Part shown: positions 24,654-33,280 of the stretch, in pieces | Numbering within the stretch: the first letter of the stretch is position 1 | How the letters are laid out: the number at the start of each line of letters is the position of its first letter | Source of the DNA: Verrucomicrobiota bacterium | GTDB taxonomy: Bacteria; Verrucomicrobiota; Verrucomicrobiia; Opitutales; Opitutaceae | DNA length: 64,000 nt | Reading direction: 5' to 3' | Assembly: GCA_023416735.1 (NCBI GenBank) | Contig: JAEZGX010000019.1 | Location: forward strand, 1-64,000 | Program-made: the position numbers and the translations under genes | The notes under the pieces: generated by a model | Databases searched by the model: none | What the model was told of the DNA's origin: nothing | What the model saw: only the letters and a program-made list of their open reading frames with translations

Positions 24654-25709
24654 CTAGGCGAAACGAGGGGCGAGGGCGGCGTGGATTTCGCGGACGAGCG
24701 ATTCCGTGGTCGGCCAGTCGATGCAGGCGTCGGTGATGGAGACGCCGTAGCGAAGGTTTTCCTTGGGCTGCGGGAAGGGCTGGTTGCCGGAGCCGAGGTT
24801 GCTTTCGACCATGGCGCCCATGATGCAGTTGTTGCCGTTGACGATTTGGGCGAGGACCTCGCGAACGACGTCGGGCTGACGCTCGGGTTTTTTCGACGAG
24901 TTGTCGTGCGAGCAGTCGACGAGAATGGACTTGGGGAGGTTGGCCTTGGCGAGGAGTTGCTCGGTTTGGGCGATGTGGGCGGGCGAGTAGTTGGGGCCGG
25001 TGCCGCCGCCGCGAAGGACGATGTGGCAATCGGGGTTGCCGCGGGTGACGACGGCGGACGCGGCGCCGTCGAGATTGATGCCGAGGAAAGTCTGGGGCTG
25101 AGCGGCGGCCTTGATGGCGTTGATGGCCGTGGTGATGGAGCCGTCGGTGCCGTTCTTGAAGCCGAGCGGCATCGAGAGGCCGGATGCCATTTGGCGGTGA
25201 GTTTGCGATTCGGCCGTGCGGGCGCCGATGGCGGACCAGCAGATCAGATCGGCGATGTATTGCGGGGTGACGGGATCGAGCAGTTCGGTGGCGGTGGGCA
25301 GGCCGAGGTCGAGGACGTCGCGGAGGAACGTGCGGGCCAGCCGGAGACCGTTGGCGATATCGTGGGAACCATCGAGATGCGGATCCATCACGAGGCCCTT
25401 CCAGCCGACGGTGGTGCGCGGTTTTTCGAAGTAGACGCGCATGACAATCATCACACGGTCCGAGACTTCCTTAGCGAGGGCGGCGAGGCGACGGGCGTAG
25501 TCGCGGCCGGCGTCGAGGTCGTGGATCGAGCAAGGGCCGACGATGAAGAGGAAGCGTTTGTCGTCGGTGAAGATGAGACGCTGGATCTCGCGGCGGGAAT
25601 GGGCGACGAAAGCGGCTTGCGATTCGGTCTTCGGGATTTCGGCGAGGAGCGCGGCGGGCGAAGGAAGGGCGCGGGTTTCGACGACGTTGATGTCGGATGT
25701 TCGCTGCAT
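24654..25709 (-). CDS. 3-deoxy-7-phosphoheptulonate (DAHP) synthase, class I
   Basis: A 351-residue enzyme for the first step of aromatic amino acid synthesis, joining phosphoenolpyruvate and erythrose 4-phosphate. Class I (AroF/G/H) signatures are FIVGPCSIHD, MRVYFEKPRTTVGWKGL, LLDPVTPQYIADLICWSAIG (near full PEP site), GFKNGTDG, and metal ligands in DCSHDNS and VESNLGSGNQ. Start at ATG 25709, as 21 upstream in-frame residues are not conserved in the family. A terminator-like hairpin at 25826-25862 lies in its leader and might attenuate transcription. Which aromatic amino acid inhibits it cannot be told. Confidence 0.95.
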   Translation of the reverse strand: MQRTSDINVVETRALPSPAALLAEIPKTESQAAFVAHSRREIQRLIFTDDKRFLFIVGPCSIHDLDAGRDYARRLAALAKEVSDRVMIVMRVYFEKPRTTVGWKGLVMDPHLDGSHDIANGLRLARTFLRDVLDLGLPTATELLDPVTPQYIADLICWSAIGARTAESQTHRQMASGLSMPLGFKNGTDGSITTAINAIKAAAQPQTFLGINLDGAASAVVTRGNPDCHIVLRGGGTGPNYSPAHIAQTEQLLAKANLPKSILVDCSHDNSSKKPERQPDVVREVLAQIVNGNNCIMGAMVESNLGSGNQPFPQPKENLRYGVSITDACIDWPTTESLVREIHAALAPRFA

Positions 25710-26032
25710 GAGTGGAACGGTGAGCTTGGGCCGCGGGAGAGGCGTGGGGCAAGCTTGGGCTTTGCGAAGCAAGCAGCGCCGAAGATGAGCTGCTGAGCCG
25801 AGGTGGGGTTCGGAATTTGGGCAAAAAAAGTGGCGGGCCGCTTACCCCTAAGCGGCCCGCCTTTGCTTTCTTAGTTACCCCAAAACTCCCGCTAGGCGGG
25901 AGAAGTGTTGAAATTGATGAGTTGAGAAGTAGCCCGGAACGACCCACCGTCAACTCAAAGTTCGAGAATTTCTGTAGAGCATTTGGAACCGACGCAATCA
26001 ACGTGAGTAGCGCAAGCGAAGTTTTGGGGGGA
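25710..26032. promoter_or_regulatory. Divergent region with two hairpins, possible attenuator
   Basis: Gap between the divergent DAHP synthase (-) and ygfZ (+) genes. Hairpin 1 is GGCGGGCCGCTTA with TAAGCGGCCCGCC around a CCCC loop (25833-25862), followed on the minus strand by AC and seven T. Hairpin 2 is CTCCCGC/GCGGGAG near 25887-25903. Since no minus-strand gene lies just upstream, the first may be a terminator in the DAHP synthase leader (attenuation). No aromatic-rich leader peptide or T-box motif was found, so the mechanism is open. Confidence 0.45.
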
Positions 26033-26899
26033 GTGAGGGAGTTTTTCGTCTGGAAACCGGCGGCATGGCTGCGGGTGACGGGGGCGGATGCGTTGTCCTT
26101 TCTACAAGGGCAGTTTACGAACGATCTGCGGGAATTGGGCGCCGCCGGAGCGGTGTATGGACTGTGGTTGAATCACAAAGGGCGCGTGCTGGCGGATAGT
26201 TTTGTGGTGCGCGGCGGAGGCACGGAGGAGTTTTGGGTGGGGAGTTATTTTTCGGAGGCGGCGGCGATTCGGGAGCGGCTGGAAGCGTATGTGATCGCGG
26301 ACGATGTCGTGGTGGAAGATGTCACGGCGGAGTGGATGGGGGTGACGTTGTTTCCGGGTGAGAGCGAAAACGTGGCCGGCAAGGGACTGAGGTTTTCGGG
26401 GCGGAGGGCGGACGAGCCGTGTGTGGAGTGGGTGTTGCCGGGGAGCGCGGCGGAGGAGGAGGTGCGGCGATGGACGGGAGCGCGGGAGTTGTCGGTGGAG
26501 GAGATGGAGCGTCGGCGGATCGAGGCGGCGATTCCGGCGGTGCCGCGGGACATCGGGCCGGGCGAGTTGCCGAACGAAGGCGGGTTGGAGACGGGGGCGA
26601 TCTCGTATCAGAAAGGGTGTTACTTGGGGCAGGAGGTGATGGCGCGGTTGAAATCGATGGGCCAGGTGCGGCGGCGACTGGTGCGCGTGCGCGGGAGCGG
26701 CGAGGTGCCGGGCGGGCCGAGGGATTTGTTTCAGGGCGAGCGCAAGGTGGGCGAGCTGCGCAGCGCGGTGAGGAGCGGTGACGGATTTGTGGGGCTGGCG
26801 TTGGTGTCGTTGTTGAATGCGCGCAAGGACACCGGACTGGCGTGGACGGAAGGTGGCGCGGAAGTCGTATCGTGGTTTCCGGGAGAGTTGGGAACGTGA
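26033..26899 (+). CDS. ygfZ: YgfZ/GcvT-like Fe-S cluster repair and assembly protein
   Basis: About 288 residues of the folate-binding YgfZ (Caf17/IBA57) family, which helps maintain certain Fe-S enzymes. The signature KGCYLGQE, with the conserved Cys, appears in ISYQKGCYLGQEVMAR. The N-terminal segment WLRVTGADALSFLQGQFTND matches other YgfZ proteins. The start is uncertain: GTG at 26033 after a GGGGGGA ribosome site gives VREFFVWKP, a good N-terminus, while GTG 26002 is an alternative. The stop overlaps the start of the next small gene (GTGA). Confidence 0.88.
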   Translation: MREFFVWKPAAWLRVTGADALSFLQGQFTNDLRELGAAGAVYGLWLNHKGRVLADSFVVRGGGTEEFWVGSYFSEAAAIRERLEAYVIADDVVVEDVTAEWMGVTLFPGESENVAGKGLRFSGRRADEPCVEWVLPGSAAEEEVRRWTGARELSVEEMERRRIEAAIPAVPRDIGPGELPNEGGLETGAISYQKGCYLGQEVMARLKSMGQVRRRLVRVRGSGEVPGGPRDLFQGERKVGELRSAVRSGDGFVGLALVSLLNARKDTGLAWTEGGAEVVSWFPGELGT

Positions 26900-27099
26900 G
26901 CGAGCACGAACAGCTGGTTGAACTTTGTCGGCGACTGGGGGCGTCGGACGCGCAGGCGGAAACGATGGCTCGGCAATTGGCGAAGCGGGCGGATCAGCTG
27001 GCGGCGGAGCGTTCGATGGGGCGAACGGAGGCGATGCGGCATTTGCTCGAGGTGGTGGTGAAAGGACGCGCCGGCGAGACGTTGGGGCAGGTTCCCTGA
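26896..27099 (+). CDS. Small hypothetical protein, 67 residues
   Basis: Starts at a GTG overlapping the ygfZ TGA. Predicted all-helical and charged: SEHEQLVELCRRLGASDAQA then ETMARQLAKRADQLAAERSM. No known motif. The overlap implies coupled translation with ygfZ. Confidence 0.7.
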   Translation: MSEHEQLVELCRRLGASDAQAETMARQLAKRADQLAAERSMGRTEAMRHLLEVVVKGRAGETLGQVP

Positions 27100-27180
27100 A
27101 GTTCGCCGACGGCAATGTGAAAGGGTTTGACCGTCGGCGCGGGCGGGCGTGTGTTCGGCGGCTCAAGCTGAGACGCGACG

Positions 27181-27456
27181 ATGAACAAAGCCGAACTGGT
27201 CGACGAAGTGCAGAAGCTGCTCGGAGGTGAAACCTCGAATGCGGCGGCGGAACGGGCCGTCGAGGCGGTGCTCGCGGGAGTGACGCGTGGTTTGAAGCGG
27301 GACAAGGAAGTGCAGCTGGTCGGGTTCGGAGCGTTTTCGGTGGCGACGCGCGCGGCGCGGCGCGGGTTTAATCCGCATACGAAGCAGCCGATGAAGATTC
27401 GGGCGATGAAGACGGTGCGTTTCAAAGCCGGACAGGCGTTGCGGGCGGTGGCATGA
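27181..27456 (+). CDS. HU-family DNA-binding protein
   Basis: A 91-residue nucleoid protein. It begins MNKAELVDEV and has the DNA-arm motif GFGAFSV followed by ARRGFNPHTKQPMKI, in which the conserved RxxRNPxT pattern has become RGFNPHT. FKAGQALR ends the protein. It binds and bends DNA as a dimer. Might also act as IHF-like helper in spacer integration elsewhere in the window, but that is unproved. galK starts 15 bp downstream. Confidence 0.95.
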   Translation: MNKAELVDEVQKLLGGETSNAAAERAVEAVLAGVTRGLKRDKEVQLVGFGAFSVATRAARRGFNPHTKQPMKIRAMKTVRFKAGQALRAVA

Positions 27457-27471
27457 AGCGCGAGGTGATGC

Positions 27472-28623
27472 GTGGCTGAACCGCTCAACAAAATCCGGCG
27501 GGACTTCGCGAAGGCATTTGGGCGCAAGCCCGCAGCGGTCGTGCGGGCGCCGGGTCGGATTGAATTTATTGGCAATCACACCGACTACAATGGCGGGACC
27601 GTGCTGGGCGCGGCGATCGATCGAAGTGTGACGGTGGCGATCGCGCCGCGGAGCGATCGGCGGTGGCGATTTTGCAGCAGCCTGAACGGACGGGTTGTAT
27701 CCGTGCCGGTAGGACGCCCGGTGAAGCAGAAAGGCGCGCGGAGTTGGCTGAATTATCCGCTGGGCGTGATTGCGGCGCTGCCGAAGTTCGAGCTGAAGGC
27801 GCCGGGCGGCTTCGATTATTATGTGACGTCCGATTTGCCGCTGGGCGCGGGCTTGAGCAGCAGCGCGGCGCTGGAATTGTCGTCAGCGCTGGCGTTTCTA
27901 TCTCTGACCGGAGAAGAGCCGTCGCGTGAGACGGTGGTGAAGGTGGGACGTTATGCGGAGAATCATTTTGTAGGCGTGCCGTGTGGCATTCTCGACCAAG
28001 GTGTGTCGGGTTTCGGAAAGGAAGGACGGCTCGTGTGGATCGATTGCCGCGGGCCGAAGTTCGCGACCGTGCCGATGCCGGCGGAGGCGCGATTCTGGAT
28101 TTTCAACACGCATACGAAGCATGCGTTGGTGGATGGGTTTTATGCGGCGCGTCACAAAGCCTGCATGGCGGCGGCGAAGGCGCTCGGGGTGGCGCTGCTG
28201 GCGGATGCGACGAAGGGGCAGCTTGAGGCGGCGAAGGAGAAGTTGAAGCCGGAGATCTACCAACGCGCGCGGCATGTGATCGAGGAGATCGCGCGCGTGG
28301 ATGCGACGGTGCGGGCGTTGAAGCGCGGGAATCTCGAGCGCGTGGGGAAGCTGTTAACAGCGTCGCACGAGAGTTCGCGAACGCTCTTCGAGAACAGCAC
28401 GCCGGAGCTGGATTTTCTCGTGGAGGAGTTGGTGAAAACGCCGAACGTGTATGGGGCGCGGCTGACGGGCGGCGGGTTTGGCGGCGCGGTGATGGCGCTG
28501 ACGTCGGAGGCGTTTACCACGGCGCAGGCGAGAAAAGTGGCGCGGGCGTATGAGAAGAAATTTGGGGCGGCGCCGGATGTGTTGCAGACGCGCACAGGCG
28601 ATGGTGCGGCGGTGATCGGGTAG
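27472..28623 (+). CDS. galK: Galactokinase
   Basis: A 383-residue GHMP kinase phosphorylating galactose at C1 in the Leloir pathway. The signature RIEFIGNHTDYNGGTVL is near the N-terminus, the ATP motif PLGAGLSSSAALE in the middle, and GGGFGGAVMAL near the C-terminus. GTG start at 27472 preceded by GAGGTGA. No other gal gene is adjacent. Convergent with the TonB-like gene, 8 bp apart. Confidence 0.95.
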   Translation: MAEPLNKIRRDFAKAFGRKPAAVVRAPGRIEFIGNHTDYNGGTVLGAAIDRSVTVAIAPRSDRRWRFCSSLNGRVVSVPVGRPVKQKGARSWLNYPLGVIAALPKFELKAPGGFDYYVTSDLPLGAGLSSSAALELSSALAFLSLTGEEPSRETVVKVGRYAENHFVGVPCGILDQGVSGFGKEGRLVWIDCRGPKFATVPMPAEARFWIFNTHTKHALVDGFYAARHKACMAAAKALGVALLADATKGQLEAAKEKLKPEIYQRARHVIEEIARVDATVRALKRGNLERVGKLLTASHESSRTLFENSTPELDFLVEELVKTPNVYGARLTGGGFGGAVMALTSEAFTTAQARKVARAYEKKFGAAPDVLQTRTGDGAAVIG

Positions 28624-28631
28624 CCGGGCCA

Positions 28632-29501
28632 TCACCGCGGAGCGAGGAACTGCACGGGCATGTCGACGGACATCTCGACGGGCCTGCCATTCTGAATGCG
28701 TGGCAGAAATCTCCATTGACGGAAGGCCGCGACGGCGGATTCGCCGAAGGCCGGGTCGGTCGCGCTCACCACTGCGGGGTCAGCGATCGCGCCTGTAGTA
28801 AGAATTCGGATACGGAGTATCGCGCTACCGTCGAGTTTCTGCGGCACTAGTGATGCTGGATATTCGGGGACGGGTCCCATCAATGGTTGGGGCAGTCCGT
28901 CCGGACGGTCCCTTGTCCGCCGGGCGACCATCTGGTTCAGCACCTGCTCGCGATAGTCGAACGGCTGCTGCGAATGCAGCACCTCTCGTCCTCCCGCGAA
29001 GAGGTGAAGCTGGTAGGTGCCCGAGCCGAGCGGATACGCCATGGGGACCGTCAGATCGAGGCTGCGAGGTTGGTTGGGCTGCAGGTGTCCAAGTTCACGG
29101 AGGAACAGGCCTTTTTTTCCGGTCTCTGGGAGTAGTTCGAGAACGACGAAAACATCCTCGACGTGATAAGCGGACACAAAGTTGGCGGAGAATTCTAACT
29201 GGTGGTTGATCGTCGCGCTCTCAGTCATGACATCGATGTGAAATGAACGCACCAGGACATTGCGCACCGTGATGAAGAGAGGCAGGTATTCCTCGATTTT
29301 TTGGAGCAGGAACCGATTGCTGTTCGCGGCCACGAGCTTGCGGTTGATCTCGACCATCGGGAAGGCGCGGTCGACTCGGCGGACCACATGGGTCTGGCCT
29401 TTGTGTTCCACGAGCAGCACGTGTTGTGCGCGAGCGACGTCAGCTATGCTGCCGAAGAGGAGGAGCAATGCGGTGAGTTGAGCGAGCAGGACGCGGGGCA
29501 T
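28632..29501 (-). CDS. Exported TonB C-terminal domain protein
   Basis: A 289-residue protein with a signal peptide (about 1-25, ending DVARAQH). The last 80 residues are a TonB C-terminal fold: PEYPASLVPQKLDGSAILR, then AAFRQWRFLPRIQNGRPVE. The central part is not recognised. It lacks the proline-rich linker and typical membrane anchor of a classical TonB, so a periplasmic partner role is more likely than full energy transduction (inference). It follows the prepilin peptidase gene by 17 bp. Confidence 0.8.
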   Translation of the reverse strand: MPRVLLAQLTALLLLFGSIADVARAQHVLLVEHKGQTHVVRRVDRAFPMVEINRKLVAANSNRFLLQKIEEYLPLFITVRNVLVRSFHIDVMTESATINHQLEFSANFVSAYHVEDVFVVLELLPETGKKGLFLRELGHLQPNQPRSLDLTVPMAYPLGSGTYQLHLFAGGREVLHSQQPFDYREQVLNQMVARRTRDRPDGLPQPLMGPVPEYPASLVPQKLDGSAILRIRILTTGAIADPAVVSATDPAFGESAVAAFRQWRFLPRIQNGRPVEMSVDMPVQFLAPR

Positions 29502-29518
29502 AAGGAAGCAACACGCGC

Positions 29519-30433
29519 TCAGAGCAGCGCGGCGAAGTCAGCGAACCAGGTGTTGATGGCGCGGCTGAGGAAGAGAAAATAGAGCGCGGCGGCGATCGCG
29601 AGCATCGGGCCGAAAGGGACGTGGACGCCGAAGCCGATGGGGGCGGCTTCGCCTTCGGGTGTTTCGGTTTTTGGGGCGATGGGTGCGGTGCGCCCGGAGA
29701 GTTTTTGCCAGGCGAGCGCGACGCTGACCCAGACGACTCCGACGATGGCGCCGCCGAAAAGGGCGAAGACGGCGCCTTGCCAGCCGCAGAAAGCGCCGAT
29801 GGCACCGGCGAATTTCACATCGCCGAAACCCATGGCTTCTTTTTTTAGCACGGTCTCGGCGAGCAGTGCGATCCAGAGGACGAGGCCGGAGCCGACGAGC
29901 AAGCCTTGAAGGGAGTCGATGCCGGAGCGCATCGCGTCGATGAGAAAGATGTCATTCGTGTGGCCGTGCAGCGACGGGACGAAAAACGAAAGCATTACGC
30001 CGAGCACGCCGCCGCCGAGCGTGAACGCATCGGGAATGATGAGGTGGTCGAGATCGATGAACGTCGCAGCGACGAGACCGCTGACGAAGATCATGCCGCA
30101 GATCGCTTTGGCGGGCGGGAAGTGGAGCCAGCAGGCGAGGAAGAGCGCGGCGGTGAGGAGTTCGACGAAAGGATAGCGGAAGGAGTAGCGGCGACCGCAG
30201 CAGCGGGCGCGACCCCGAAGGATAAACCAGCTGAGAATCGGGATGTTGTCGTGCCACTTGATCGGCGTGCCGCAGGCACAGTGCGAGCCGGGACGGACGA
30301 GGGATTTTTCGGCGGGAAGGCGGTAGATGACGACGTTGAGAAAACTGCCGATGCAGGCGCCGAAAACGAAGGCGACCGCAGGGAAGAACCATGGGAACGC
30401 GTGAGAGACTTCGGCGATGCTGGCGGCGTTCAC
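29519..30433 (-). CDS. Prepilin peptidase (A24 family)
   Basis: A 304-residue polytopic membrane aspartic protease that cleaves and N-methylates type IV prepilins or type II secretion pseudopilins. The N-terminal cytoplasmic domain GSFLNVVIYRLP is followed by Cys-rich CACGTPIKWHDNIPILSW and RARCCGRRYS. The catalytic Asp residues are in TFIDLDHLIIPD and in GFGDVKFAG. About eight helices are predicted. It sits between aroE and the TonB-like gene on the minus strand, and no pilus gene is nearby. Confidence 0.93.
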   Translation of the reverse strand: MNAASIAEVSHAFPWFFPAVAFVFGACIGSFLNVVIYRLPAEKSLVRPGSHCACGTPIKWHDNIPILSWFILRGRARCCGRRYSFRYPFVELLTAALFLACWLHFPPAKAICGMIFVSGLVAATFIDLDHLIIPDAFTLGGGVLGVMLSFFVPSLHGHTNDIFLIDAMRSGIDSLQGLLVGSGLVLWIALLAETVLKKEAMGFGDVKFAGAIGAFCGWQGAVFALFGGAIVGVVWVSVALAWQKLSGRTAPIAPKTETPEGEAAPIGFGVHVPFGPMLAIAAALYFLFLSRAINTWFADFAALL

Positions 30434-30440
30434 TTGGGGG

Positions 30441-30480
30441 AGAGGGAGAACGAGAAAGAGAACGAAAAACGAGAACGATT
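30441..30480. repeat. Family C purine-rich intergenic repeat
   Basis: Units such as GAGAACGAGAAAGAGAACG, the same family as 23426-23460. It overlaps the last two bases of the aroE stop codon region and fills the gap to the prepilin peptidase start. Confidence 0.7.
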
Positions 30481-31393
30481 ATAGACCAAGCGCGGCGCGG
30501 GCGGCGGTGGACATCGTGGGGGCGGTCTCGGCGGCGGGGAGACCAGTCCAGATTTCGAGGGCCTTGGCGCCTTGGTGCACGAGCATGGAAAGACCGTGAG
30601 CGTGCGGAAGGCCCAGCTCCGCGGCGCGCCGGAGGAGCGGGGTTTGCGGCGGATTGTAGATCATGTCGTAAACCGCGGCGGGACGCGGCAGCGTGGCGAG
30701 GTCGATCGGAGGCGCGTCGGTGGGGCGGAGTCCGGCGCTGGTGGCGTTGATGACGATGGCGTTGGCGGGAAGGTCGGCCGGCGGTGTATCCGGAGAAAAA
30801 CCACGCAGCGGAATATCGTTGGCGGTGGGTGCGATGGTGGCGAGGAGTGCGTCCAGGTTGGTGGCGGTGCGATTGGCGATCGAGAGCGATGCGCAGCAAC
30901 GCTGGAGGCATTCGATCGCGGCCCCGCGGGCGGCCCCGCCGGCGCCGAGAAGGATGATGTGCGCTCCGGTGAGATCCACGCCGAGGGTCTCACGAAGGCC
31001 GGAGGCGAGACCGTAGCCATCGGTGTTGTGGCCGACCCAGCCGTGGTTGGTCCAAAGGAGGGTGTTGACCGCACCGACGGGATGCGCAGCGGGGGCGATT
31101 TCGGTGACGTGATCGACCGCGATGACCTTGTGCGGAACGGTGAGATTGAGGCCGCGGAAGCGTTTCGCGTGAAGCTGGGCGAGCGCTTGGGGAAGGTCTT
31201 CGGGCGCGACTTCGAAGCGGACGTAGCGCCAGTTCGCGAATCGAGGATCGCGTTGGGCGGCTTCGGTGAGCGCGGCGTTGTGCATCGCCGGGCTGATCGA
31301 GTGTTTGATCGGCTGGCCGAGGACGGCGAGCGCGGTGCCGTCGAAGGACCAGGACGCCAGGTCGGCGAGAGTGTAAACGGGGTTGTCGCTCAA
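30479..31393 (-). CDS. aroE: Shikimate dehydrogenase
   Basis: A 304-residue NADPH enzyme reducing 3-dehydroshikimate. The shikimate site is GQPIKHSISPAMHN and the catalytic Lys is in LNLTVPHKVIA. The nucleotide motif is LLGAGGAARGA, and GLSMLVHQGA lies near the C-terminus. The start appears to be TTG at 31393 because no ATG occurs before the conserved PIKHS motif. The bases directly upstream belong to a family D repeat and contain no Shine-Dalgarno site. Confidence 0.93.
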   Translation of the reverse strand: MSDNPVYTLADLASWSFDGTALAVLGQPIKHSISPAMHNAALTEAAQRDPRFANWRYVRFEVAPEDLPQALAQLHAKRFRGLNLTVPHKVIAVDHVTEIAPAAHPVGAVNTLLWTNHGWVGHNTDGYGLASGLRETLGVDLTGAHIILLGAGGAARGAAIECLQRCCASLSIANRTATNLDALLATIAPTANDIPLRGFSPDTPPADLPANAIVINATSAGLRPTDAPPIDLATLPRPAAVYDMIYNPPQTPLLRRAAELGLPHAHGLSMLVHQGAKALEIWTGLPAAETAPTMSTAARAALGL

Positions 31394-31475
31394 TTTATGA
31401 TTTATGATTTCCGATTGATGATTGGGGGACGATGAGCGTCGGCCAAATCATAAATCATCGATCATAAATCATAAA
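31392..31475. repeat. Family D A/T-rich inverted repeat
   Basis: Left arm TTTATGATTTATGATTT and right arm AAATCATAAATCATC plus GATCATAAATCATAAAC pair with each other. It is strikingly AT-rich against its surroundings. It abuts the aroE TTG on one side and lies 2 bp from the SirB1-like stop codon on the other. Confidence 0.7.
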
Positions 31476-31477
31476 CG

Positions 31478-32344
31478 TCAGGCGCTGTGCTTCTCGTAGG
31501 CGGAGTCGAACTCCTCGACGAAGCTGGCGAAAAGTTTGGCGTGATCGGTGTCGCCGGCGGCGCGGTAGTGATTCACGAGATTGCGGCAGCTGCGGCAGAG
31601 GACTTCGCGGATCGGAGTCGGCATCAGATCCGAGCTTTTCGGCACGATCTTGTTGGCGCGGAGGAGAGCGAAGACCTCATCCGTATCCAAAAAGATACCA
31701 CGGTCGAAAGGATCGACGAAGAACGGCTTCGACTCGGTGAAGCAGCCGACGATGAAGTGGCCGGGAAGACCGACGGGCTCCAGTTCGATGCCGAGGCGTT
31801 CGGCGACGAGGAGATAGACGGTGCTGAGCGAAATCGGAATGCCTTTGCGGCGGGCGAGGACGTGATCGATCAGGCTGTTGAGCGGATCGGTGTAGTTGTC
31901 GACGTTGCCGTGGAAGCCCCACTCGTGAAAGAGCACGCGGTTGATGGTGCGGCACTGTTCGCGGATGGTGGCCGGCTGGGTGATAAGGTCGCGGCAGCGG
32001 TTGGCGATCTTGTCGAGCGTGGCGCAGCAGGCGGCGACATCGAGGCCGGGCGAAACCGTGCGGCTGAGGAGGAACGCGCCCGTTTCGAGCTCGTAATTCA
32101 GCGAACGAATGAAGCCGCGAAATTCCGCGACGGGATCGGAGAAACGGAGCTCTTCGAGATACCAGTTGGCGTGACGCGCGAGGACGCGGTGCGAGCCGTG
32201 CGCGACCTCTTGGAGGAACTGCAGGCCGGGTGCACCCAGATCGTTAAAGAGGGCCAGGAGCGCCTTGCGCACTGAAGGCGTTGCATCGTCGAGCAGACCC
32301 ATGAGCGCTTCCCGTCGAGCGTCACTCAATTTCACCGTTTCCAC
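31478..32344 (-). CDS. SirB1-family transglutaminase-like protein with TPR-type end
   Basis: About 288 residues. The central domain, with RRKGIPISLSTVYLLVAERL and GLPGHFIVG followed by FVDPFDRG, matches the SirB1/Transglut_core2 family. The function of this family is unclear; catalytic Cys is normally lost, and here Ser lies in the equivalent loop. An N-terminal segment begins VETVKLSDARREALMGLLDD. The start is uncertain: GTG 32344 or GTG 32335. The 32345-32508 gap shows only a short CCGGAAA palindrome (32382-32396). Confidence 0.8.
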   Translation of the reverse strand: METVKLSDARREALMGLLDDATPSVRKALLALFNDLGAPGLQFLQEVAHGSHRVLARHANWYLEELRFSDPVAEFRGFIRSLNYELETGAFLLSRTVSPGLDVAACCATLDKIANRCRDLITQPATIREQCRTINRVLFHEWGFHGNVDNYTDPLNSLIDHVLARRKGIPISLSTVYLLVAERLGIELEPVGLPGHFIVGCFTESKPFFVDPFDRGIFLDTDEVFALLRANKIVPKSSDLMPTPIREVLCRSCRNLVNHYRAAGDTDHAKLFASFVEEFDSAYEKHSA

Positions 32345-32508
32345 GTTGCGGGAAAGAAAATGAAATCCCCCATGCCGCAATCCGGAAACTTTCCGGGCGG
32401 CAGATTTAATGATTGCGTTACGAGAGGGCGGCGGAGGGCGGGAAGGGCGAAATTGAGAGCGAAGGGGACTCGAGAAGCGGAAGACCGAAACGCTTACGTG
32501 TTCCGCCG

Positions 32509-33216
32509 CTAGGTCTTGCCTACTTCGCGATGGCCGAAGAGCGCGGTGCCGATGCGAATGAGCGTGCTGCCGGCGGCGATGGCGGCGGCGAAATCGCCGC
32601 TCATGCCCATGGAAAGTTCGTGGAGCGGGGCGCCGGTTTTCGAGGCCAGGGTGTCGCGGAGCTCGCGCAAGGTGGCAAACGTGCGCTCGGCGACGGCGGG
32701 ATCGTCGGACAACGGAGCGATTGTCATGAAGCCGTCGACGCGCAGGTGAGTCTTGGCCAAGGCGAGATCGAGAAGTCGCGGCGCGTCCTCGATTTCGGCG
32801 CCGAACTTGGCGGGATCGCGACCGGCGTTGATTTGGAGGAGGATTGGCAGAGAGCGGCCGAGGTCGGCCGCGGCGCGATCGAGATGATTGAGAAGCTTCT
32901 CGGTATCCACACTTTGGATACGATCGAAGTGTTCGACGGCGAGGCGGGCTTTGTTGGATTGGAGGTGGCCGATCAGCTCCCACTGGACCGCGGCGGTGGT
33001 TCGGGCGCGTTTGGCGGCGGCTTCCTGCACGCGATTTTCGCCGACGGCGCGAAGGCCGGACCGAGCGACGTAGTCGGCGGCCTCGGCCGGGTGGGTTTTG
33101 GTGACGGGAAGAAGAGCGACCGAGGCGGGATCGCGTCCGGCAAGATGGCACGCCGCCGCGATCTCGCGGTGAATTTCCGCGAGCCTGTCACAAAATTCGT
33201 TATAAGTCGGGAGCAT
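32509..33216 (-). CDS. yggS: YggS/PLPBP-family PLP-binding protein
   Basis: A 235-residue alanine-racemase-fold protein involved in vitamin B6 and amino-acid homeostasis. The PLP Lys is in LLPVTKTHP (about 38), GENRVQEA and ELIGHLQSNK follow, and the phosphate-binding end is LSMGMSGDF with STLIRIGTALFG. No racemase activity is expected. ATG start. Divergent from a LysR gene 64 bp away. Confidence 0.95.
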   Translation of the reverse strand: MLPTYNEFCDRLAEIHREIAAACHLAGRDPASVALLPVTKTHPAEAADYVARSGLRAVGENRVQEAAAKRARTTAAVQWELIGHLQSNKARLAVEHFDRIQSVDTEKLLNHLDRAAADLGRSLPILLQINAGRDPAKFGAEIEDAPRLLDLALAKTHLRVDGFMTIAPLSDDPAVAERTFATLRELRDTLASKTGAPLHELSMGMSGDFAAAIAAGSTLIRIGTALFGHREVGKT

Positions 33217-33280
33217 TGAGCATTGCTTGTTGGGCTCGCAGAATTAGGCCTTGTAATGATCAGGGAACCGCGAGCGAACC

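Noticed and set aside
23635..25796. Two plus-strand frames opposite mdh and DAHP synthase
   Set aside because: Both are mirrors of clear housekeeping genes.
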